A stretch of 64,000 nucleotides of DNA from Blautia sp. GTDB taxonomy: Bacteria; Bacillota; Clostridia; Lachnospirales; Lachnospiraceae. Under the pieces are notes generated by a model. It ran no database searches. It was not told the origin of the DNA and worked only from the letters and a program-made list of their open reading frames with translations. Position numbers and translations under genes: made by a program. Location of the stretch: contig JAFTPT010000038.1 of assembly GCA_017463155.1 (NCBI GenBank), positions 1 through 64,000 on the forward strand, read 5' to 3'. The first letter of the stretch is position 1; each line of letters opens with the position of its first letter. Below, in pieces: positions 8,883 through 17,679 of the stretch.

Positions 8883-10589
8883 TCAGCCGAGAAAATCATG
8901 AAGGATGACCAGATAAGCGCTGGCTGTCCAGGTATAGATGTTCGGGCCGATGGGGTTGCCGGTCATGGCGTCATAGTTTTCGGCCAGGCCCTTCTCCTGT
9001 ACCAGATTGACGTACTTCTTAGCCTGCTCGGCGGCAAATTCTTTTTCGCCGGAACGGCAGAGTCCTTCGAGGATCATGAGGGTCGCCGGTGCCCAGATGG
9101 GGCCGCGCCACTTCATGCTGCTCTGGTACAGCGGGCTCTTGGTGCTCTCCGTCGCGAAACCGTAGGGCGTCGTGAACGCATCGCTCTTCAGCATGTCGAC
9201 CGCTGCTTTTCTGTATTTTTCCGGAAGCTTGTCGCCCAGCAGAAGGACATTGTAGGGAAGGAGGCTTCCGCATTCCACGAAATCCTGCGTGTTGCTGTGG
9301 ATCGGAACAGGGAGATCGTCCCTGAAGCATTTCTCGAGGAAGAGATTCAGAAGCTTGTCGGACTGCTTTGTCCAATAAGCTGCATCCTCTTCGATGCCGA
9401 GCATACCGGAGATCTTGGCCACCATATCCATCTGGATGATCAGAAGAGCCTGCAGCTCCGGCGTGGCTACCGGCGGGAACAGGGAAAAGACCGTGGTGTT
9501 ATCCCAGCCGGAATCCTTGGCGTGATCGTAGATGAACAGACCTTCATGACGGAAATCACGGTATTTGATCCACCAGGTGGTGGCACGTTTCAGGACCAGG
9601 TAAGCCTCGATCAGCTGGTCGTTGGTCAGCTCCATATTCTCCATCATCTTGGAGAGAATGAGACCGTGAACCGGGGGCTTGCAGTGATTCCACTTGATGT
9701 AGGAATCATTGAAGCTGTCGGGGAGACGTCCGCTCTTGTCCATCTGGTCGAACATGAGAATGAACTGATCCCAGGCAAGCTTCGGCTCCTTATAGGAGAG
9801 TGCCAGTGCATTGAACGCATGGTTCCAGCCGGTCTTGTCAGCCAGCCAGTTCTTGGAAACCAGCATGGTATCCCGGGTCAGGAATCCGCTCTTGTGTACC
9901 AGGCTGCTCCATTCCAGATAGGCGGCAATGTAAGCCTGCTCCTGATATTCGAGAGGATAGGAAGGAACCGCACGCAGGAACTCCAGGAAATCTTCCTGTG
10001 ATCCGGTACGGGACATGGCAAAATCATACTTCCCGAGCTTGTTGGACCATTCGGTCTCGACTTCCTTGATCGCGAACATGAAGCCGTCCGGGCTGCTGAC
10101 ATCCAGGCGGGAGTATTCAGCGATGTTGTCGTTCCATTTCTGGTCGAGGGAGATCTTATCCTTCAGGGCCCAGATCAGATACCGGCAGTTATTCTTGTAG
10201 CAGTTGGCCATATACAGTGTATAGGTACGATGCTTGATATCATAGATATAGTCATTGGTGTATTTTTCGGTCATGAAGTCGATCTTCATTCCGGTGCCTT
10301 CGGAGCCGCGGACAAGCATGGTCGTATCGTCGTCAAGGACGATATCGATATGCTGATCGCCATGACGGAGAACCAGGGAGGTCAGTTCCAGCTCGGTCGA
10401 ATACGCTTCCTCCTTGCCGCCGAAGAGAGGCGTCAGCTTGGCTACGATCGAACGTTCTGCAGAACCGTGGACAGTACGAAGATACAGTCCGGCATCCAGT
10501 TCCTGGGTGGCGTATTCCGGCTTTAATTCCGAAATGGCCATATAGGAGTTCCTTCTGCTGAATGGAATTCGGTTTAGATCAATTTTCAT
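8883..10589 (-). CDS. GH63/trehalase-like glycoside hydrolase (MGH1-type (alpha/alpha)6 barrel)
   Basis: A 568-residue cytoplasmic protein with no signal peptide. An N-terminal beta-rich region (about 1-175) precedes an (alpha/alpha)6 barrel. Near residue 370 the text DHAKDSGWDN matches the conserved catalytic-acid segment of GH37/GH63/MGH1 enzymes, and RGPIWAPATL near 505 matches the second catalytic region. The likely substrate is an alpha-glucoside such as glucosylglycerate, mannosylglycerate or an oligosaccharide; this is not resolved from sequence. The start is the ATG after AAAGGAGG; an earlier in-frame ATG 23 codons upstream would overlap the regulator's promoter region. The LysR gene is divergent, with a 188-nt space, and may control it. 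Confidence 0.8.
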   Translation of the reverse strand: MKIDLNRIPFSRRNSYMAISELKPEYATQELDAGLYLRTVHGSAERSIVAKLTPLFGGKEEAYSTELELTSLVLRHGDQHIDIVLDDDTTMLVRGSEGTGMKIDFMTEKYTNDYIYDIKHRTYTLYMANCYKNNCRYLIWALKDKISLDQKWNDNIAEYSRLDVSSPDGFMFAIKEVETEWSNKLGKYDFAMSRTGSQEDFLEFLRAVPSYPLEYQEQAYIAAYLEWSSLVHKSGFLTRDTMLVSKNWLADKTGWNHAFNALALSYKEPKLAWDQFILMFDQMDKSGRLPDSFNDSYIKWNHCKPPVHGLILSKMMENMELTNDQLIEAYLVLKRATTWWIKYRDFRHEGLFIYDHAKDSGWDNTTVFSLFPPVATPELQALLIIQMDMVAKISGMLGIEEDAAYWTKQSDKLLNLFLEKCFRDDLPVPIHSNTQDFVECGSLLPYNVLLLGDKLPEKYRKAAVDMLKSDAFTTPYGFATESTKSPLYQSSMKWRGPIWAPATLMILEGLCRSGEKEFAAEQAKKYVNLVQEKGLAENYDAMTGNPIGPNIYTWTASAYLVILHDFLG

Positions 10590-10711
10590 GAATAATCCTC
10601 CTTTCGGGATAACAATTACTTCTGTATTTACTATATCAACCGGGATCGAAGAAGGCAATTCAAATGTGGAAAGCTAAATTTCCATTTTGGAATAGTTTTT
10701 TAGGAGAACCA

Positions 10712-10740
10712 TTGTACTTCTGTGATAAAAATGATAAAAT
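10712..10740 (+). promoter_or_regulatory. promoter of the LysR gene
   Basis: TTGTAC at 10712-10717 and TAAAAT at 10735-10740 with a 17-nt spacer, inside the divergent intergenic region shared with the glycosidase gene. Confidence 0.5.
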
Positions 10741-10777
10741 CATGATGTATCCGAAGGCCGTCTGTGAGGATTTGGAA

Positions 10778-11662
10778 ATGCAGGTAGAATGGCTGAAAGC
10801 CTTTCTCATGGTAGAGGAAAAACGGAATTTTTCAGAAGCGGCGGACAGTCTCTTTATTTCCCAGTCGAGTCTGTCCAAGCACATAAAAGCGCTGGAGAAC
10901 AGTCTGGGCGTTGTGCTTTTTGACCGTTCCCATCGACGTGTCGAGCTGACTCCTGCGGGAGAGATCGTATCCGAAAAAGCAAAAGAAATGATCGCAAGCT
11001 TTGATGATATGATGGGACTGCTCCGGCACATCCGGAGTCTGGACCGGCAGAAGCTGCGGATCTCGGTGGACTCGTCGGACAATGCGTTTGCCTATATCCG
11101 CAGGATCCTGGACTTTTTTGACGTCCACCCCGAGTATGAGCTTGAACTGCTGGAGTATGAGATGAGTGTGGCACTTAAGAAATTCGAAGCCGGGGAACTG
11201 GACATGATCCTGGGGCACACCGGCCTGCCTTCTCCGGATCCGAGGATCGGGGAGCTGACACTGAAGGAGGAAGTGTACTATCTTGGCACACCGGAGATGA
11301 TGCATACGCTGGGTGATGGTATCTCGTTTGCGGATGTGACCTCAGACAGGCTGATCCTTCATCAGAACACCTATCAGGAGATCCTCGCATTATTCCGGAA
11401 ATGGCAGATTTCCCCGGAGGAGGTTCGGCCGATCGTCACGACGACAGGCATGGATGTACTCAAAGCCTACCTGCAGGGAGGGTTTGCCAGGTCACTCATG
11501 ACGGAGTCGGCGGCAGAGCTGCTGGATCCGGACAGAAAGCTGACCAGGATCACCATGAAGGAGCACCCGGCACTGACGCTGGGACTTTTATACCACAAAA
11601 AAACAATGCCGGAGGCGGCAAGGGCTCTCCTTGCAGACCTCCGGGCCAATATGCAGCAGTAG
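10778..11662 (+). CDS. LysR-family transcriptional regulator
   Basis: A 294-residue LysR protein, the normal length. An N-terminal winged helix (about 1-60, with FSEAADSLFISQSSLSKHI as recognition helix region) precedes a substrate-binding domain. The start is the ATG with GTGAGGA 7 nt upstream, giving the family-typical opening MQVEWLKAFLMVEE; a frame opening 38 codons earlier would cross the promoter. Being divergent from the GH63-like gene, it probably regulates that gene and itself, as LysR proteins usually do. The inducer is unknown. Confidence 0.9.
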   Translation: MQVEWLKAFLMVEEKRNFSEAADSLFISQSSLSKHIKALENSLGVVLFDRSHRRVELTPAGEIVSEKAKEMIASFDDMMGLLRHIRSLDRQKLRISVDSSDNAFAYIRRILDFFDVHPEYELELLEYEMSVALKKFEAGELDMILGHTGLPSPDPRIGELTLKEEVYYLGTPEMMHTLGDGISFADVTSDRLILHQNTYQEILALFRKWQISPEEVRPIVTTTGMDVLKAYLQGGFARSLMTESAAELLDPDRKLTRITMKEHPALTLGLLYHKKTMPEAARALLADLRANMQQ

Positions 11663-11680
11663 GTTCCGGGCCTTTTTTAT

Positions 11681-12187
11681 TTATCTTCGCCTTCGCCTGC
11701 GCCTTCCGGGCTGATGAGAAGCAGACCAGCAGAACGCCTGGACCAGAAGGATCCCGAGCGCGGCGCCGATGCTGTCGATGAAGACGTCTTTTACGGACGG
11801 CCCCCTCGCATCGACGAACGCCTGGTGGTACTCGTCAAAGCCCGCAAATCCGACGCAGACGATCCCGGCCAGAAGGATCAGCCAGATCCCGCGGACTCCG
11901 TAGACGTACAGCGGGAAGGAAATGGCGATCGCCAGCAGGAAATATTCGGTCATATGAGCCGCTTTCCGTACATAGTAATGTATGGAATCCGCCTCGTAAG
12001 ACAGCTGTTCATAGGTTTTGTTGGTATCCATGATGGTATCCCTGGCTTCTACGATGTCATAGCTGATCTCATAGCTCAGCTGTCCGGACACGTCGCCCGG
12101 CTGCGCGGAGAACGAGTAGATCACATACATCATGACAAGCGCGGGGATAAAGGATAATGGTTTTAGTAATGCAATCAGGATTCTCAT
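11681..12187 (-). CDS. VanZ-family membrane protein with an Arg tail
   Basis: A 168-residue protein with four or five hydrophobic helices and VanZ hallmarks: SAQPG near 25, RKAAHMTEYFLLAIA near 70 and GFDEYHQAFVDARGPSVKD near 115. VanZ proteins affect glycopeptide susceptibility and envelope homeostasis; the biochemical role is unsettled. The stop lies 18 nt from the convergent LysR gene. The C-terminus ends in seven consecutive arginines just before the stop, a cytoplasmic polybasic tail unusual for the family. The start is the ATG of MRILIALLKP, since the frame continues upstream through the divergent folA gene. Confidence 0.85.
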   Translation of the reverse strand: MRILIALLKPLSFIPALVMMYVIYSFSAQPGDVSGQLSYEISYDIVEARDTIMDTNKTYEQLSYEADSIHYYVRKAAHMTEYFLLAIAISFPLYVYGVRGIWLILLAGIVCVGFAGFDEYHQAFVDARGPSVKDVFIDSIGAALGILLVQAFCWSASHQPGRRRRRRR

Positions 12188-12253
12188 GCGTTCTACTATA
12201 GCATGAGACACATGAAAAGTAAAGAAACTCAATATAGTGGAGGATGATGTATC

Positions 12254-12769
12254 GTGAATATAATCGTGGCGGCAGACAGAAACTGGGCGATCGGAAAGGA
12301 TAACAGACTTCTGGTCAGTATCCCCGCGGATATGAAGCTGTTCCGGAAGGAAACGGCCGGAAAGGTGATCGTGATGGGCCGGAAAACGCTGGAAAGCCTG
12401 CCGAACGGCCAGCCGCTTTATGACAGAGTTAACATTGTACTGACGCGGAACCCGGAGTTTCGTGTCCCCGGAGCTGTGGTCGTGCACAGCGTGGAGGAAC
12501 TGTTGGATGCGATCCGTGATTATCCTTCCGGGGACGTGTACTGCATCGGCGGGGCCGGCGTGTACAGGCAGCTGCTTCCCTGGTGCGATACGGCCTATGT
12601 GACCAGGATCGATTTCGCGTACGAGGCGGATGCCTTTTTCCCGGATCTGGACGCGATGCCTGAGTGGGAGCTGACGGCCGAGAGCGACGAGATGACCTAT
12701 TTCGATCTGGAATACCGCTTCACGAAATATGAGAGGAAGAAAACGGATGCGCAGGCGGAAAGGGGATAA
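12254..12769 (+). CDS. folA: dihydrofolate reductase
   Basis: A 171-residue DHFR that makes tetrahydrofolate with NADPH. The opening MNIIVAADRNWAIGKDN, the NADPH-binding GRKTLESLP near 45 and IGGAGVYRQLLP near 100 are characteristic. The start codon is GTG with GGAGG 10 nt before it; the two ATGs nearby (12244 and 12247) are out of frame. It stands alone, divergent from the VanZ-like gene. Its product feeds the one-carbon pool used by GlyA and the AICAR transformylase elsewhere in the window. Confidence 0.95.
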   Translation: MNIIVAADRNWAIGKDNRLLVSIPADMKLFRKETAGKVIVMGRKTLESLPNGQPLYDRVNIVLTRNPEFRVPGAVVVHSVEELLDAIRDYPSGDVYCIGGAGVYRQLLPWCDTAYVTRIDFAYEADAFFPDLDAMPEWELTAESDEMTYFDLEYRFTKYERKKTDAQAERG

Positions 12770-12793
12770 CGCCTGCCTGCGGTGACAACGTAA

Positions 12794-12817
12794 AGGAGGG
12801 ACCTTACGGTCCCTCCT
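12794..12817. terminator. bidirectional terminator between folA and ilvE
   Basis: AGGAGGGACC, a short loop and GGTCCCTCCT followed by a T-containing stretch lie between convergent genes, so the hairpin can end both transcripts. Confidence 0.75.
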
Positions 12818-12850
12818 GATTTTGTCCTTGCCGGACGATATCTGTTGTGA

Positions 12851-13876
12851 TTACTCGATGACCTTGATCCAGCCTTCGGGAGCTTCGATCCGGCCCATCT
12901 GGATGCCGGTCAGCGTCTCGTACAGCTTGCGGGTCGTCGGGCCCATCTCCGTCATGCCGCTGGGCAGGCAGATCTCCTTGCCGTGGTCGACGATCTTGCC
13001 GACAGGCGAGATGACCGCCGCGGTTCCGCAAAGTCCGCACTCTGCAAAGTCCTTGACTTCCTCGAGAAGGATCTCACGTTCTTCGACTTCAAGGCCGAGA
13101 TACTCCTTGGCCACATAGAGAAGCGAACGACGGGTAATGGAGGGCAGGATGCTGCCGGACTTGGGTGTCACGACCTTGTTGTCTTTGGTGACGAACAGGA
13201 AATTGGCGCCGCCGGTCTCCTCGACCTTGGTCCGGGTTCCGGGATCAAGGTACATGTTCTCGTCATAGCCCTGCTTGTGAGCGTCCACGATGGCATGAAG
13301 GCTCATGGCATAGTTCAGGCCTGCCTTGATATGACCGGTCCCATGAGGCGCTGCACGGTCAAAATCACTGACGCGGATCGTGATCGGCTTTACGCCGCCC
13401 TTGAAATACGGGCCTACCGGAGTTGCAAATGCACGGAACTGGTAATCGTCAGCCGGCTTGACACCGATGACCGGGTTTACACCGAACATAAAGGGACGGA
13501 TATAGAGGGTAGCGCCGGAACCATAGGGAGGAACAAATGCCGCGTTGGCTTTGACGGTCTTGACGATGGCGTCCACAAAGCGCTCCTTCGGGAACACGGG
13601 CATTTCCAGACGGGCGGCGGACTGCTCCATACGCTCGCCGTTCAGGTCCGGACGGAAGGTAACGATATGGCCGTCCTCGGTCGTGTAGGCTTTCAGGCCT
13701 TCAAAGACGGTCTGGGCATACTGAAGCACGCCGGCACACTCGCTGATCGAGATCATGTCGTCGGTCGTGATCTCACCCTCATCCCATGCACCGTTCGTAT
13801 AATTGGAAACATAGCGGTAATCGGTCTTGACATATCCGAAGCCGAGGTTTCCCCAGTCGATGTTCTTTTTTTCCAT
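12851..13876 (-). CDS. ilvE: branched-chain amino acid aminotransferase
   Basis: A 341-residue class IV PLP aminotransferase that interconverts Leu, Ile and Val with their 2-keto acids. Its length and the opening IDWGNLGFGYVKTDYRY match the BCAT-II branch. The PLP lysine is likely in GTGHIKAGLNYA near 160, and EETGGANFLFV near 230 is the conserved cofactor loop. The gene is single and convergent with folA. A link to CodY, encoded at 30.8 kb, would fit known biology of branched-chain amino acids, but no convincing CodY box is seen upstream. Confidence 0.95.
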   Translation of the reverse strand: MEKKNIDWGNLGFGYVKTDYRYVSNYTNGAWDEGEITTDDMISISECAGVLQYAQTVFEGLKAYTTEDGHIVTFRPDLNGERMEQSAARLEMPVFPKERFVDAIVKTVKANAAFVPPYGSGATLYIRPFMFGVNPVIGVKPADDYQFRAFATPVGPYFKGGVKPITIRVSDFDRAAPHGTGHIKAGLNYAMSLHAIVDAHKQGYDENMYLDPGTRTKVEETGGANFLFVTKDNKVVTPKSGSILPSITRRSLLYVAKEYLGLEVEEREILLEEVKDFAECGLCGTAAVISPVGKIVDHGKEICLPSGMTEMGPTTRKLYETLTGIQMGRIEAPEGWIKVIE

Positions 13877-13995
13877 ATTTATGACCTCCGTGTGAAAAAA
13901 GCTTTACGTCTCTGCTATTGTAAAACTTTTAAGCGCTGTCTGCAACGCAAAAATTCAAATTCCATGTAAATTTATACAGAAGATGGAGGCATTAC

Positions 13996-14024
13996 TTGTT
14001 TTTTACCATTGTTTTCGGTATAAT
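13996..14024 (+). promoter_or_regulatory. promoter of the xpaC-like/telA operon
   Basis: TTGTTT at 13996-14001 and a perfect TATAAT at 14019-14024 with a 17-nt spacer, 29 nt upstream of the start codon. Confidence 0.75.
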
Positions 14025-14053
14025 AGATGAGGATGTTTTTGGAAGGAGGAACC

Positions 14054-15286
14054 ATGAGCGATTACTGGGGATTTGAAGAATTAGGAGATACGATACAGGA
14101 TATTATAGACCAGGCCGTGGATTCGCGTAATTTCCAGAAGTTGAATCAGACCATCAACCAGGCGGTGAATCAGGCAGTCGACCAGATGCTGGGCGGCATC
14201 GGCAGCGTCGGACAGAGCGGCTCTTCCGGTAAGGCCGGAACCGATGCCTACAAGAGGAACCGCTATACGCCGCCGGAATCCTTCCGGCGGAAGGAGGAAG
14301 CCCCGAAGAAGCAATCGAAGATCGCCCTGTATGCCAAGATGACCGGCGAAAAGGCCAAAGGGATCTTCCTGGCAGCCGTCGGTGCGGTCGTGGCCGTCGC
14401 CAACGGGATCGGCCTTCTGACCAACGGCATGCTGAGCAGTGTTGCCGGGGCGGATTCCGGAATGAACCTGACAGCCGTTATGCTGGCGCTTCTCGTGGGA
14501 GCCGGCGTGGGGCTTACCATCTACGGAGCCAAAAAGGCCGGAAAGACAGACCGGTTCAACGCCTATGTCCGTACACTGGGAGATAAGACGTACGTCAATT
14601 TCGACCAGCTGTCAAAGGTCGCCCATAAACCGGTCGCCTTCGTCAAGAAGGATGTCAGGAGCATGATCGACAGCGGCTGGTTCCTGCAGGGCCACATCGA
14701 TGATCAGGAGACCTGTCTGATCACCAGTGATGAGACCTACAAGCAGTACCAGGAGACCCGGGACCAGATGAAGATCCGCCAGCGGGAGGAAGCCGAAGAG
14801 CGGGCCAAACATCCGGTCATCACACCGGAGGTACAGGAAGTCCTCGACAAGGGCAATGAGTATCTTGCAAAGATCCGCCGGAGCAACGAGGCGATCCCCG
14901 GGGAGGAGATCTCCGCAAAGATCTCCCGCATGGAAGACATCGTCGAAAAGATCTTTGTGCGGGCCAAGGAGCATCCCGAGATCGTCGGCGACCTCAAAAA
15001 GCTGATGAACTACTATCTGCCCATGACCATCAAGCTGCTTGATGCCTATGAGGACATGGACCGCCAGCCGGTACAGGGGGAGACGATCCAGAACTCCAAG
15101 AAGGAGATCGAGGACACGCTGGACACCCTGAACCTCGCGTTCGAGAAGCTGCTTGACTCGGTATTTCATGACCAGGCGCTGGATGTTTCCAGCGATATCT
15201 CTGTGCTGCAGACCCTGCTTGCGCAGGAGGGACTTACGGAGGATGAGCTCCAGAAGATGTCCCACGCTGTCCAGCAGCAAAGCTGA
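14054..15286 (+). CDS. XpaC-like (5-bromo-4-chloroindolyl phosphate hydrolysis) membrane protein
   Basis: A 410-residue protein. Residues 1-75 are Gln- and Gly-rich with repeated NQAVNQAVDQ text; two hydrophobic helices sit at about 105-125 and 138-158, followed by a winged-helix-like portion near 175-225 and a long helical C-terminus. The C-terminal part has the features of XpaC proteins, which occur beside TelA proteins in Firmicutes. The start is the ATG after GGAAGGAGGAACC. The telA gene follows after 56 nt. The family's biochemical role is not established; the pairing suggests that both act on membrane or envelope stress. Confidence 0.75.
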   Translation: MSDYWGFEELGDTIQDIIDQAVDSRNFQKLNQTINQAVNQAVDQMLGGIGSVGQSGSSGKAGTDAYKRNRYTPPESFRRKEEAPKKQSKIALYAKMTGEKAKGIFLAAVGAVVAVANGIGLLTNGMLSSVAGADSGMNLTAVMLALLVGAGVGLTIYGAKKAGKTDRFNAYVRTLGDKTYVNFDQLSKVAHKPVAFVKKDVRSMIDSGWFLQGHIDDQETCLITSDETYKQYQETRDQMKIRQREEAEERAKHPVITPEVQEVLDKGNEYLAKIRRSNEAIPGEEISAKISRMEDIVEKIFVRAKEHPEIVGDLKKLMNYYLPMTIKLLDAYEDMDRQPVQGETIQNSKKEIEDTLDTLNLAFEKLLDSVFHDQALDVSSDISVLQTLLAQEGLTEDELQKMSHAVQQQS

Positions 15287-15342
15287 TCCCGTAAAAAGCA
15301 ACCTGTAAATATATTGCACTATGGAGTAAAGGAGAAAAGAAC

Positions 15343-16515
15343 ATGGGAGACGAATTCAAAGATCTGGAGACATCAGTACCGACTCTGACATTGGAACCGG
15401 AGGTTTCCGATACCGCCAGTGAAACTGCGCAGGCCGTAGCCGAAGCCGTCGAGGAAGCGCCTGTGGAAGCAGAAGCCCCGAAGATGGAGGAAACGATCCT
15501 TTCTCCGGAAGAGCAGAAAATGGTTGATGAGTTTGCCGAGAAGATCGACATCGAAAACACCAATCAGATCCTGCAGTACGGTGCGGGCACGCAGAAAAAA
15601 ATGGCGGATTTTTCCGATTCCGCCCTTGCGAATGTCAAGACCCAGGATATGGGAGAGGTCGGCAATCTGCTGGCGGGCGTGGTAACGGAGCTGAAGGATT
15701 TTGATGCCTTTGAAGATGAGAAGGGCTTCTTCGCATTCTTTAAAAAACAGGGCAACAAGCTCGAAAATCTGAAGAACCGCTACGCAAAGGCCGAGGTCAA
15801 CGTGGAAAAGATCGCTGATGCACTTCAGCAGCATCAGATTCGTCTGATGAAGGATTCTGCCGTCCTGGACAAGATGTATGAGCAGAACCTGAATTACTAT
15901 AAAGAACTGACGATGTATGTTCTTGCAGGTAAAAAGAAGCTGCAGGAGGTACGGGACGGCGAGCTCCGGGAGCTGAGGGAAAAGGCTGAGAAAAGCGGAC
16001 TGCCCGAGGATGCGCAGGCGGCCAAGGACCTGGCCGACAAGTGCGACCGGTTCGAGAAAAAGCTGTACGATCTTGAACTGACCAAGACCATCTCCATGCA
16101 GACGGCCCCGCAGATCCGTCTGATCCAGAGCAACAACACCAGCATGGTCGAAAAGATCCAGACGACCATCATGAATACGATCCCGCTGTGGAAGAGCCAG
16201 ATGGTCCTGGCGCTCGGCATTGCTCATTCCACGGAGGCGGCCAAGGCCCAGGCCAAGGTCACCAATCTGACCAACGAGCTGCTGAAGGAGAACGCGGAGG
16301 CGCTTCATACGGCCTCTGTGGAGACCGCCAAAGAAGCAGAGCGGGGCATCGTGGATATCGAGACGCTCAAAAAGACAAATGAGGATCTGATCCGTACTTT
16401 TGACGATGTGATGAAGATCCAGGAGGACGGCCGCAACAAACGCCGTCAGGCGGAGCAGGAGATCGCCAGGATGGAGAAGGAACTGAAGGACAAGCTTCTG
16501 GAGATCAGACGCTGA
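15343..16515 (+). CDS. TelA-family toxic anion resistance protein
   Basis: A 390-residue, almost wholly helical and charged protein without membrane segments, which fits the TelA/KlaA family named for tellurite resistance. An acidic N-terminus (1-60) is followed by long coiled-coil stretches, including AKAQAKVTNLTNELLKENAE near 300. The AAAGGAG site precedes ATGGGAGAC by 8 nt. It follows an XpaC-like gene, the common neighbour pair. Members are tied to resistance to tellurite, cell-wall antibiotics or bacteriocins; which applies here is unknown. A GC hairpin with a T-rich tail follows at 16542. Confidence 0.88.
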   Translation: MGDEFKDLETSVPTLTLEPEVSDTASETAQAVAEAVEEAPVEAEAPKMEETILSPEEQKMVDEFAEKIDIENTNQILQYGAGTQKKMADFSDSALANVKTQDMGEVGNLLAGVVTELKDFDAFEDEKGFFAFFKKQGNKLENLKNRYAKAEVNVEKIADALQQHQIRLMKDSAVLDKMYEQNLNYYKELTMYVLAGKKKLQEVRDGELRELREKAEKSGLPEDAQAAKDLADKCDRFEKKLYDLELTKTISMQTAPQIRLIQSNNTSMVEKIQTTIMNTIPLWKSQMVLALGIAHSTEAAKAQAKVTNLTNELLKENAEALHTASVETAKEAERGIVDIETLKKTNEDLIRTFDDVMKIQEDGRNKRRQAEQEIARMEKELKDKLLEIRR

Positions 16516-16541
16516 TACGGAACAGGAGAAACAGGTACAAC

Positions 16542-16575
16542 GGGGTGCTGCTGGGCGGCGCCCCTTTGTCTCTTT
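16542..16575 (+). terminator. probable terminator after telA
   Basis: GGGGTGC at 16542-16548 pairs with GCGCCCC at 16558-16564 and is followed by the T-rich TTTGTCTCTTT. It lies between telA and ispG. Confidence 0.5.
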
Positions 16576-16598
16576 AGCACAGAAACCGGAGGAGAAGC

Positions 16599-17669
16599 AT
16601 GCACAGGGACAGAACAAGGGTAATCCGGATCGGTGACCGGGTCATTGGAGGCGGCAATCCGATCCTCATCCAGTCCATGACCAATACAAAGACGGAAGAT
16701 GAGGAAGCGACGATCGCGCAGATCCTGGCTCTTGAACAGGCGGGCTGCGACATCATCCGCGCAGCGGTACCGACGATGGAAGCCGCTGAGGCCATCGGCC
16801 GCATCAGGAAGGGGATCCACATTCCGCTGGTGGCGGATATTCACTTCGATTACCGGCTGGCGATCGCTGCCATCAGGAATGGCGCGGACAAGATCCGGAT
16901 CAACCCGGGGAATATCGGCGGTACGGACCGGATCCGTGCGGTCGTCGAGGAGGCCAGGGCACACGGGATTCCGATCCGTGTCGGCGTCAACAGCGGCTCC
17001 CTCGAAAAGGAACTGGTGGAAAAATACCACGGCGTGACGGCAGAGGGTCTGGTCGAAAGCGCACTGGACAAGGTCAGGATCATCGAGGAGCTGGGCTATG
17101 ACCAGCTGGTGATCAGCATCAAGTCCTCCGATGTACTCATGTGTGCCCGTGCACATGAATTGATCGCAGAACAGTCGGATTACCCGCTGCACGTGGGGAT
17201 CACGGAGGCAGGCACACTCTGGTCCGGGAATATCAAATCCGCGATCGGACTCGGGATCATCCTTTACCAGGGGATTGGGGATACGATCCGTGTTTCACTG
17301 ACGGGACCACCGCTCGAGGAGGTCAAAGCGGCCAAAAGGATCCTCAAGACACTTGGCCTAAGGAAAGGCGGGGTCGAAGTCGTATCCTGCCCGACCTGCG
17401 GACGTACACAGATCGATCTGATCGGCCTTGCCAACCAGGTCGAAACGATGGTCCAGGAATTCCCTCTGGACATCAAGGTGGCCGTTATGGGCTGTGTCGT
17501 CAACGGACCGGGAGAGGCAAAGGAGGCCGATCTCGGGATCGCCGGAGGAAGCGGCGTCGGACTTGTGATCAGGCACGGCGAGATCCTTCGGAAGGTACCC
17601 GAAGACCAGCTGCTGGAAGCCCTGCGGACGGAGCTTGTCCGTATGGCAGAAGAGCAGAACAAGGAATGA
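16599..17669 (+). CDS. ispG: 4-hydroxy-3-methylbut-2-en-1-yl diphosphate synthase
   Basis: A 356-residue MEP-pathway enzyme that converts MEcPP to HMBPP in isoprenoid synthesis, using a [4Fe-4S] cluster. Cluster cysteines lie in CPTCGRTQ near 265-268 and GCVVNGPGEA near 300, with the conserved Glu beside the latter. The N-terminal TIM barrel has IQSMTNTKTED near 25. The start ATG follows CGGAGGAG. It precedes polC by only 10 nt; this ispG-polC order is common in Firmicutes. Confidence 0.96.
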   Translation: MHRDRTRVIRIGDRVIGGGNPILIQSMTNTKTEDEEATIAQILALEQAGCDIIRAAVPTMEAAEAIGRIRKGIHIPLVADIHFDYRLAIAAIRNGADKIRINPGNIGGTDRIRAVVEEARAHGIPIRVGVNSGSLEKELVEKYHGVTAEGLVESALDKVRIIEELGYDQLVISIKSSDVLMCARAHELIAEQSDYPLHVGITEAGTLWSGNIKSAIGLGIILYQGIGDTIRVSLTGPPLEEVKAAKRILKTLGLRKGGVEVVSCPTCGRTQIDLIGLANQVETMVQEFPLDIKVAVMGCVVNGPGEAKEADLGIAGGSGVGLVIRHGEILRKVPEDQLLEALRTELVRMAEEQNKE

Positions 17670-17679
17670 AGATCTATAG

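Noticed and set aside
13877-13990. A CodY box upstream of ilvE
   Set aside because: AT-rich segments such as AAAAATTCAAATTCC match the consensus poorly; the match is not above what chance would give.
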